Below are positions 1-6,013 of a stretch of 14,293 bases of DNA, one piece after another. This stretch comes from Alphaproteobacteria bacterium UBA3002 (GTDB taxonomy: Bacteria; Pseudomonadota; Alphaproteobacteria; Rickettsiales; UBA3002). Under the pieces are notes generated by a model that worked only from the letters and a program-made list of their open reading frames with translations, was not told the DNA's origin and ran no database searches. Each line of letters starts with the position of its first letter. Position 1 is the first letter of the stretch. The DNA is taken from the NCBI GenBank assembly GCA_002346425.1, contig DDZS01000053.1, positions 1 to 14,293 of the forward strand. Reading direction: 5' to 3'. The position numbers were made by a program, and so were the translations under genes.

Positions 1-189
1 CCGGAGCATTATTTTTTGAATTGCGGCGTGATGCATCGCGTGGGCGAGGAAGATGTGTTTTTACACCGAATAATCGATGCGCTGGAATTCAAGGTCATTG
101 ATGCCAGCGCACCGAAAGATCAGGGCCGCGTTGGGCATGTCGATCTGGCAGTCACAGCAAGCCTGCAAAGCGTGGACAAGGCCGACTGA
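1..189 (+). CDS. C-terminal fragment of an unrecognised protein
   Basis: An open frame runs in from the left edge and stops at TGA 187-189, giving the last 62 residues of a protein whose start lies outside the window. The fragment includes Cys8 and a HRVGEEDVFLHRIIDAL stretch, followed by a basic and polar tail. No signature, membrane segment or signal is visible, and I do not recognise the family. It lies 38 bp upstream of the methyltransferase on the same strand, so the two are probably co-transcribed. The reading frame is inferred from the absence of stops, the tidy stop and the short gap to the next gene. Confidence 0.6.
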   Translation, partial: PEHYFLNCGVMHRVGEEDVFLHRIIDALEFKVIDASAPKDQGRVGHVDLAVTASLQSVDKAD

Positions 190-227
190 GGCTGGTAAAC
201 CGGGAGGGAATTAGTAACGGAGATTCT

Positions 228-920
228 ATGCCTAGCCCCTATTATCAGCCCGAATTCAAACAGCATATTCAAGAAGGCGGACACCGCGATGCCATCGGCG
301 GTTTATGGGATGAAATGGGAAGGCTTCAGCTGGAATTCCTTAAAGCACAAGGGTTGCAGCCCTATCATCGATTGATGGATATCGGCTGCGGACCATTGCG
401 CTTCGGATGCCTGGCGGTCGATTTCCTCGATGCGCGCAATTATTACGGCGTGGATATCTCAGAAGAGCTTCTCGATATTGGTTATAATAATGAACTGACG
501 GATCGCCAGCGCGAGCGTTTGCCGCGTAGCCATCTCGCTGCAACGGATCAGTTTGATCTGCGGTATCTGCAGGATACAAAACTGGATATGGCGATTGCGC
601 AGTCGGTCTTTACCCATTTGCCGATGAACCATATTCGCCACTGCCTCAAACGTCTGGCACCGCATATGAAAACGGGTTGCCCGCTATTTGCGACCTTCCT
701 GCATTGCCCGGACCATCACGATGTGACCGAGCCGCTAACGCAGCCGGTATCACCGGACAAAGAACTGGCCGTCACCTCATACGATATCCGCGATCCCTAT
801 CATTACACATTGGAAGATCTGGAATATTGCACGCGCGATACGGCATGGCGTTTCCAGATGATTGGCGATTGGGGCCATCCACGCGGTCAGAAAATGGCCG
901 GCTTCTTCTACGAAGGCTAA
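228..920 (+). CDS. Class I SAM-dependent methyltransferase
   Basis: A 230-residue soluble protein with a Rossmann-type methyltransferase fold. Motif I, the SAM-binding glycine loop, is DIGCGPLRFG at residues 51-60. The acidic end of strand beta2 follows as YYGVDIS (about 72-78). A motif IV-like stretch, DMAIAQSVFTHL, is typical of small-molecule methyltransferases in the Methyltransf_11/25 group. The N-terminal GGHRDAIGGLWDEMGRLQ segment just before the fold recurs, from memory, in a bacterial subgroup of unknown substrate, often near envelope-sugar genes. The start is ATG 228, with GGAG at 219-222 as ribosome binding site. The next gene begins 3 nt after the TAA stop, which argues for an operon. 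The substrate cannot be read from the sequence. Confidence 0.88.
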   Translation: MPSPYYQPEFKQHIQEGGHRDAIGGLWDEMGRLQLEFLKAQGLQPYHRLMDIGCGPLRFGCLAVDFLDARNYYGVDISEELLDIGYNNELTDRQRERLPRSHLAATDQFDLRYLQDTKLDMAIAQSVFTHLPMNHIRHCLKRLAPHMKTGCPLFATFLHCPDHHDVTEPLTQPVSPDKELAVTSYDIRDPYHYTLEDLEYCTRDTAWRFQMIGDWGHPRGQKMAGFFYEG

Positions 921-923
921 GCA

Positions 924-1202
924 GTGCTGACGCTCGCGCTCTATCTGGCATTCGTCAACATAGTGGCGGGGTTATTCATGGCCTATGACAAGTGGGCCGC
1001 GCCGTTAGGCCATCGCCGCGTACCGGAGAAAACCCTTTTTGGATTAGCATTGATCGGCGCGACGCCGACCATCTTTTATTTAATGAATCTGCTGCGTCAC
1101 AAATCGAATAAAGCGAGCTTTCGCTGGCGCATGAATGTGGTCATGGCTATCCAGCTTGGCGCGTTAATTCTGTATTCGTTTATTGCGGCACTTACCGCGT
1201 AA
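924..1202 (+). CDS. DUF1294 family small membrane protein
   Basis: A 92-residue protein starting with GTG at 924, three bases after the stop of the methyltransferase, so it is probably translated by coupling. It has three hydrophobic stretches (about residues 2-19, 43-60 and 72-90). The conserved DUF1294 pattern is visible: a YDKWAA motif after the first helix, RRVPEKTLFGLALIGATP entering the second, and a basic RHKSNKASFR loop before the third. DUF1294 proteins are small inner-membrane proteins, sometimes fused to cold-shock domains, with no established function. This copy has no cold-shock domain. It ends 6 bp before the stop of the convergent permease gene. Confidence 0.85.
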   Translation: MLTLALYLAFVNIVAGLFMAYDKWAAPLGHRRVPEKTLFGLALIGATPTIFYLMNLLRHKSNKASFRWRMNVVMAIQLGALILYSFIAALTA

Positions 1203-1208
1203 CTTAGC

Positions 1209-2780
1209 TTAATCGGTGCGCAATTCGTGGTCTTCTTCCACGAATTCTTCATCACCCGAGCGTGGCATCAGCTCGCGGCCCAGACGGCTTTTGCGGTAGC
1301 CATAGATCGCGTAAACCACCAGTCCCGCTAGGAAGAACCATTTCAGCTTAATGAAGATTTCCAGCGGCATCTGCGCGATCAGGTAACCGCAGCAGAGAAT
1401 GCCCAGAATTGGCGTGACCGGCGCGAAGGGGACGCGGAACGGACGCTCCAGATTCGGTTCTTTCCAACGCAGATACAGCACGCTTACGGATACAATCGTA
1501 AAGGCGGAAAGTGTACCCAGAGATACCAGATCACCCAATACACTGATCGGCGTCATGCCCGCAGCAAAGGCGACGATGATGCCAACAAAGATCGTATTGA
1601 TATAGGGCGTATGGAATTTTGGATGCACTTTGCAGAACAGTTGCGGCAATAGGCCATCACGCGACATGGTGTAGAAAATGCGGGTTTGGCCGTAGACCAG
1701 CACCAACATAACCGAGCTGAGGCCGGTGATCGCGCCGACTTTAATGATGAATGAGAACCATCCAAGGCCGATGGCATCTACCGCCACTGCCATTGGGTCT
1801 GCGACGTTGAGGTTGGTATAGTTGGTGACGCCCGTCAGAACAAACGACACCATGATATATAAGATCGTGCACACTACGAGCGCGCCGATAATCCCAAAGG
1901 GCATGTCTTTCTGGGGGTTTTTCGCTTCGGCCGCTGCCGTTGAAATGGACTCGAAGCCGATATAGGCAAAGAATATAATACTGGCAGCACGTAAGATACC
2001 ATCAACCCCAAATTTACCGGGACCTTCGCTTTCAGGAATGAAGGGCGACCAGTTTGCAGTATCGACGTAGAAAACACCGATGGCGATAAAGGCGATAATG
2101 ACGCTGACTTTGATGGCGACAATGATATTGTTCACCTTCGCCGATTCGCTGACCCCGATGGTGAGCAGGGTGGTGACCATGGCGATACCGATTGCAGCGG
2201 GAAGGTTGAAAATGCCAAGCACGACGTTGCCGGCAGCGTTCAAAATTTCGCCATCGAGATTGAAGCTATAGCCATTCGCCTCATAAAACGCGCGGGCGGA
2301 TTCGGGAATGAAGACAGCGGTGTCATACGCTGCGATATATTCCGGCGCGATGAACACCCCGAAATCGCGCAGGAAGCTGACGATATAGCCAGACCAACCG
2401 ACCGCTACTGTCGAAGAGGCGAGGCCATATTCGAGGATTAACAACCAGCCCATAACCCAGGCGAAGATTTCACCCAGTGTGGCATAGGCATAAGTATAGG
2501 CGCTGCCGGAAACGGGGAGGACAGAGGCCATCTCGGCGTAACATAATCCGGCAAAGGCGCAGGCTAAACCGGCTAATACAAAGGATAAGACAATGGCCGG
2601 GCCTGCGTGATTGGCGGCGGCGGTTCCGGTTAACACGAAAATCCCCGCGCCGATGATGCAACCGATACCAAGCGATAAAAGATTCCATTTCCCGAGCGTG
2701 CGTTTTAACTGTGAAGTAGCGCCTTCCTGTTGGATGCGTGCGACGGATTTCTTGAGAACTAATCGTGATAAAATACTCAT
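1209..2780 (-). CDS. APC-superfamily amino-acid permease (cationic amino-acid transporter type)
   Basis: A 523-residue inner-membrane transporter of the amino acid-polyamine-organocation superfamily, closest by eye to the CAT/YfnA group. The unwound first helix carries the substrate-binding motif GIGCIIGAGIFVLTG at residues 38-52. The helix-6 signature FFAYIGFESISTAAAEAKNP starts near residue 270. At least twelve hydrophobic helices can be picked out. An extended hydrophilic stretch at about residues 139-190 separates early helices, and the C-terminus is acidic (EEFVEEDHE) and probably cytoplasmic. The family exchanges or takes up amino acids; the substrate here is not determinable. The start is ATG at 2780-2778, preceded by an AGGCAGG ribosome binding site. 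The gene is divergent from a second amino-acid transporter. Confidence 0.92.
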   Translation of the reverse strand: MSILSRLVLKKSVARIQQEGATSQLKRTLGKWNLLSLGIGCIIGAGIFVLTGTAAANHAGPAIVLSFVLAGLACAFAGLCYAEMASVLPVSGSAYTYAYATLGEIFAWVMGWLLILEYGLASSTVAVGWSGYIVSFLRDFGVFIAPEYIAAYDTAVFIPESARAFYEANGYSFNLDGEILNAAGNVVLGIFNLPAAIGIAMVTTLLTIGVSESAKVNNIIVAIKVSVIIAFIAIGVFYVDTANWSPFIPESEGPGKFGVDGILRAASIIFFAYIGFESISTAAAEAKNPQKDMPFGIIGALVVCTILYIMVSFVLTGVTNYTNLNVADPMAVAVDAIGLGWFSFIIKVGAITGLSSVMLVLVYGQTRIFYTMSRDGLLPQLFCKVHPKFHTPYINTIFVGIIVAFAAGMTPISVLGDLVSLGTLSAFTIVSVSVLYLRWKEPNLERPFRVPFAPVTPILGILCCGYLIAQMPLEIFIKLKWFFLAGLVVYAIYGYRKSRLGRELMPRSGDEEFVEEDHELRTD

Positions 2781-2820
2781 ATGCCTGCCTTTTTTATTTT
2801 TGCTAGCCCAATGCCTGCCT
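2781..2820. repeat. 10-bp direct repeat, 30-bp period
   Basis: ATGCCTGCCT occurs at 2781-2790 and identically at 2811-2820, start to start exactly 30 bp, close to three helical turns. The first copy, read on the minus strand, supplies the permease ribosome binding region (AGGCAGGCAT directly before ATG). The second lies near the inferred permease transcription start. The pair could be a tandem operator, an RNA-level regulatory site or a chance duplication. Confidence 0.55.
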
Positions 2821-2851
2821 AGGTGTTAGCAGCGCGTGTCCACGGCGGCAA
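2811..2851 (-). promoter_or_regulatory. Candidate promoter of the APC permease
   Basis: On the minus strand, TTGCCG (2851-2846) and TAACAC (2828-2823) are separated by 17 bp and could serve as -35 and -10 boxes. Transcription would then start near 2816, giving a leader of about 35 nt that carries one copy of a repeated 10-mer. The boxes match the consensus only partly (about 4/6 and 3/6). Confidence 0.3.
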
Positions 2852-2865
2852 GGAAAAAGCCTTGC
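2848..2865. repeat. Inverted repeat in the divergent transporter promoter region
   Basis: GCAAGG (2848-2853) and CCTTGC (2860-2865) form a perfect 6-bp inverted repeat around a 6-nt A-rich loop. It overlaps the putative -35 regions of both divergent transporter genes, the place expected for a shared operator. No U-tract follows in either direction, so it does not look like a terminator. Confidence 0.4.
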
Positions 2866-2888
2866 ATATGCCAAACCCGCTCTATACC
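2862..2888 (+). promoter_or_regulatory. Weak candidate promoter of the AGCS symporter
   Basis: TTGCAT (2862-2867) and TATACC (2883-2888) are 15 bp apart. If used, transcription would begin within a few bases of the ATG at 2897, giving a leaderless or nearly leaderless mRNA. That would agree with the absence of a Shine-Dalgarno sequence. The spacing is shorter than ideal. Confidence 0.25.
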
Positions 2889-2896
2889 GTGCGTGC

Positions 2897-4330
2897 ATGG
2901 CTTCTGCACCACCCGAGGGGTTGATCGATTTGGCGAACACCTATTTCGCGACAGTCGTGAATGCCGTGGAGAGCGTGCTCTTTTTCCCGATACCCACGCC
3001 CTTTACCAGCGAAGGCGTGCCTTTTCTCATTTTCTGGCTGCTGATCGGCGGTGTCTTTTTTACGCTGCGGTTCGGGTTTTTAAATTATCGGATGATTCCG
3101 CATGGGCTGGCGGTCATACGCGGCAAATATAAAGACGAAGAAGGTGAAGGCGAAATTTCCAGTTTTCAGGCTGTGGCGACCGTTGTCTCGGGAACGGTCG
3201 GCGTCGGCGGCAACATCGCAGGGGTGGCGATTGCCGTCTCGGTCGGTGGACCGGGCGCAGTGATTTGGATGATGCTGGCGGGCTTCTTCTGTACCGCGAA
3301 TAAAATGGTTGAAGTGATTGCCGGGCATGCCTATCGCCAGAAAGACAAGAATGGTAAATTCTCCGGCGGCGCGTGGTATTATCTGAAACATGGGCTGCAT
3401 GAGCTGGGCTATACGAAGCTCGGGATAGCCTTAGCGGCGGTGTTTGCGTTTTGCTGTGTTGGCGGGGCGGTTGGCGGTGGCAACATGTTCCAGTCGAATC
3501 AGGCGGTGGCGATTATGGTCGAAACCTTCCCGTCGCTGGACGGGCTGCAATGGCTGATGGCCTTGCTGATGGCGATACTGGTGGGTGTGGTGCTGATTGG
3601 TGGCATCACGCGGATTGCCAAGGTGACCGAGATTCTGGTGCCGGTGATGGCCGCGATTTATATTCTCGCTGGTCTCTATATTATCTGGGTGCATCAGGCG
3701 AATTTCACCAATGCGGTGAGCATTATGCTCGACCATGCCTTTACGCCCGAAGCGGCAGGCGGCGGTATGATGGGAGCACTACTCATGGGATTGCGCCGCG
3801 CCTTTTTCTCGAACGAAGCGGGGGTTGGTTCTGCACCGATCGCCCATGCGGCGAGCCGCAATGTGCATCCGGTGCGCGAGGGGGCGGTAGCGTGTATTGA
3901 GCCGATTATCGACAGCGTGCTCATTTGCGGGATGACAGGGCTGATTATTGTCATTACCGGCGCCTATAGCGATGTCGATGGTATTTCCGGCGTGGCGCTG
4001 ACCAATACGGCGTTTGCCTCTGTGATCCCCTGGTTCCCATACGTGCTGAGCCTATGTGTGTTGCTGTTTGCCTTTTCGACTGCGCTAACCTGGAGCTATT
4101 ATGGCGAACGGGCATGGCTTTATCTGACGAAAGGTCGCGGGAATAAAATTTACTATGCGCTATTTTGCGGGCTGACCTTCTGGGGCGGCGTCGGCGAATT
4201 AGGGCCGATTGTCAATCTGTCCGATCTGGCGCTGCTATCGATGGCCGTTCCGAATCTGATTGGTTTATATTTCCTGACCGGAAAGATTGGTCGGATGATC
4301 AACGAATACCGCGCGAGTATGAAAGCCTAG
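2897..4330 (+). CDS. Sodium:alanine/glycine symporter, AGCS family
   Basis: A 477-residue inner-membrane protein of the alanine-or-glycine:cation symporter family (AlsT/DagA/GlnT type), which couples uptake of alanine or related small amino acids to sodium entry. Family landmarks are GGNIAGVA at residues 104-111, followed by a GGPG turn at 117-120, GGGNMFQSNQ at 193-202 and FFSNEAGVGSAP at 303-314. About ten hydrophobic helices are visible. The loop before the first landmark is strongly charged (KYKDEEGEGE). The ATG at 2897 has no evident Shine-Dalgarno sequence, and no better in-frame start was found upstream. Its stop shares the tetramer CTAG (4327-4330) with the convergent tgt gene. Exact substrate and coupling ion are family inference. 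Confidence 0.92.
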   Translation: MASAPPEGLIDLANTYFATVVNAVESVLFFPIPTPFTSEGVPFLIFWLLIGGVFFTLRFGFLNYRMIPHGLAVIRGKYKDEEGEGEISSFQAVATVVSGTVGVGGNIAGVAIAVSVGGPGAVIWMMLAGFFCTANKMVEVIAGHAYRQKDKNGKFSGGAWYYLKHGLHELGYTKLGIALAAVFAFCCVGGAVGGGNMFQSNQAVAIMVETFPSLDGLQWLMALLMAILVGVVLIGGITRIAKVTEILVPVMAAIYILAGLYIIWVHQANFTNAVSIMLDHAFTPEAAGGGMMGALLMGLRRAFFSNEAGVGSAPIAHAASRNVHPVREGAVACIEPIIDSVLICGMTGLIIVITGAYSDVDGISGVALTNTAFASVIPWFPYVLSLCVLLFAFSTALTWSYYGERAWLYLTKGRGNKIYYALFCGLTFWGGVGELGPIVNLSDLALLSMAVPNLIGLYFLTGKIGRMINEYRASMKA

Positions 4331-5448
4331 AGCGCAGGGATATCGCCGCCATTCCATTTCTCATGCAGTTGCGTCGCGAGGCCGTCTAAGGCACTCGCAG
4401 TAATCGCATCGCGAATCTGCTGCATCAATTGCTGATAATAGGCGATGTTATGGTGGCTGAGATAGACCGGCCCCAAAATCTCACCCGTTTTGAACAAATG
4501 ATGCAAATAGGCGCGGCTATAAGTCTTACAGATATGGCACGAGCAATCCGGGTCGAGCGGGCGCGGGTCACGCCGATGCCGTGCATTTTTGATATTCACT
4601 TCGCCGCGATGCGTATAGGCCCGCGCCAACCGGCCAGAGCGCGTGGGAATGACGCAATCGAACATATCTACGCCGCGTTGCACGGCGCCCAGAATGTCGG
4701 AAGGTTTGCCTACGCCCATCAGATAACGTGGTTTGTCATGTGGCAAAGCCGGGGCGGTGTAATCGAGCACACTGAACATCACCTCTTGTCCTTCCCCTAC
4801 AGCCAAGCCGCCAATGGCATAGCCATCAAAGCCGATATCGGTCAGGTTTTGAATGGACGTATAGCGAAGGTCCTCATACATGCTGCCTTGCACGATGCCG
4901 AATAGGCCATAGCCATCGCGGTCTTGGAAGCTGTCGCGACAACGTTTGGCCCAGCGCATGGAACGTTGCATCGACACGCGCGCCTGCTCATGCGTTGCAG
5001 GGTAGGGGGTGCACTCGTCGAGCACCATGGTGATATTACTATCCAACTCATACTGAATCTGCATCGCGCGTTCAGGGGAGAGGTGATGCTTGCTACCATC
5101 GATATGCGACTGGAAGACGACTTCTTCTTCGCTAATTTTACACAAGCCTGAAAGCGACATCACCTGAAAACCGCCGGAATCGGTCAGGATCGGGTGCGGC
5201 CAGTTCATGAATGTGTGCAAGCCTCCTAACTCGGCAATGAGTTCCGAGCCGGGCTGCAGCATCAAATGATACGTATTGCCAAGAATGATATCGGCACCCA
5301 GCTCACGCACAATTTCCGGGCGCATGCCTTTGACCGTGGCGCGAGTGCCGACCGGCATAAAGACCGGTGTGCGAATCGGTCCGTGGGCGGTCTCAAGCGT
5401 CCCGGTACGGGCATGACCACAAGTGGCGTGAAGCGTGAAATCTAACAT
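4327..5448 (-). CDS. tgt: tRNA-guanine transglycosylase (queuine tRNA-ribosyltransferase)
   Basis: A 373-residue cytoplasmic enzyme that replaces guanine-34 by preQ1 in tRNAs with GUN anticodons (Asp, Asn, His, Tyr), the base-exchange step of queuosine synthesis. Length and numbering follow the E. coli enzyme closely. The base-binding Asp90 lies in TDSGGFQVMSL, and Asp144 in LDECTPYP. The nucleophile Asp264 lies in MFDCVIPTRSGR. The structural zinc site is Cys302, Cys304, Cys307 and His333. The start ATG 5448-5446 matches the family N-terminus but has only a weak ribosome binding site. It is the last gene of the minus-strand run, 43 bp after the membrane protein gene, so it may be co-transcribed with the pseudokinase pair. 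No other queuosine genes are in the window. Confidence 0.97.
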   Translation of the reverse strand: MLDFTLHATCGHARTGTLETAHGPIRTPVFMPVGTRATVKGMRPEIVRELGADIILGNTYHLMLQPGSELIAELGGLHTFMNWPHPILTDSGGFQVMSLSGLCKISEEEVVFQSHIDGSKHHLSPERAMQIQYELDSNITMVLDECTPYPATHEQARVSMQRSMRWAKRCRDSFQDRDGYGLFGIVQGSMYEDLRYTSIQNLTDIGFDGYAIGGLAVGEGQEVMFSVLDYTAPALPHDKPRYLMGVGKPSDILGAVQRGVDMFDCVIPTRSGRLARAYTHRGEVNIKNARHRRDPRPLDPDCSCHICKTYSRAYLHHLFKTGEILGPVYLSHHNIAYYQQLMQQIRDAITASALDGLATQLHEKWNGGDIPAL

Positions 5449-5491
5449 GCGCGCCGATGTAGCAGGTCTTTAGCGAATTGCCAAATTACGA

Positions 5492-6001
5492 TTAGGCGTC
5501 ACTCTGCGCGTTGGAATGCCGCAGGGCGTCCTCTTCATCGATATAGGCGATGCCGGTGCCCCATTCCTGCAGTAAGTTTTCCTGAATATGTTTGAAATGA
5601 TGCATGCGGCGTTCGTTGACACTCATGATCAACATTTGCGCAATTTTTGGTGCAATCGCAAAAAGCGCATATCCCATACCGGCAGAAAACCACATGATGA
5701 AGAGCACCTGCACATCTTTAATCATGTAATACATTTCAGAGGTTTGATTATGTCCAGCGATAAGCTGCATGACGAAAGGCAATACCCCGGAAAAGTTGCA
5801 CGCAAAGATAGTATGAAACTGATGTTTTGATTCGGTGTTATCGATAAATAAAACCACAATGGACGGCAGCATGCCGACTAGAAAGAAAACGAATGTCATT
5901 TGAAAAAAGACAATCATTGCTAGCGATGCAAGCATCAGCAGGATGACTACGAGTGTGGAGCTCTTTTTCTTTTTCGTTTTTTCTTTTTTTTCCTTCGCCA
6001 T
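5492..6001 (-). CDS. Multi-pass membrane protein next to the pseudokinase
   Basis: A 169-residue protein. Residues 1-15 are almost all lysine, glutamate and threonine (KEKKEKTKKKK), a strong cytoplasmic-side signal. Hydrophobic segments follow at about 16-33, 36-53, 62-82 and 94-118. The first two are separated only by a short GMLP turn, as in a helical hairpin. Residues after about 125 form a charged tail, presumed cytoplasmic, ending in an acidic and polar stretch. An NFSGVLPF motif precedes or enters the third segment. The start ATG 6001-5999 has AAGGA just upstream. It begins 12 bp after the kinase-like gene, so co-transcription is very likely. I recall similar small membrane proteins next to such kinase-like genes in other alphaproteobacteria, but no function is known to me. 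Confidence 0.82.
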   Translation of the reverse strand: MAKEKKEKTKKKKSSTLVVILLMLASLAMIVFFQMTFVFFLVGMLPSIVVLFIDNTESKHQFHTIFACNFSGVLPFVMQLIAGHNQTSEMYYMIKDVQVLFIMWFSAGMGYALFAIAPKIAQMLIMSVNERRMHHFKHIQENLLQEWGTGIAYIDEEDALRHSNAQSDA

Positions 6002-6013
6002 GGGTCCTTGGTC

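Noticed and set aside
3451..3900. 149-codon plus-strand open frame within the symporter gene
   Set aside because: It is a +1 frame shadow of the AGCS gene with Gly/Arg/Trp-rich composition typical of off-frame translation.
4429..4905. 158-codon plus-strand open frame
   Set aside because: It lies wholly antisense to tgt, whose catalytic and zinc residues are all present. No independent signature or ribosome site supports it.
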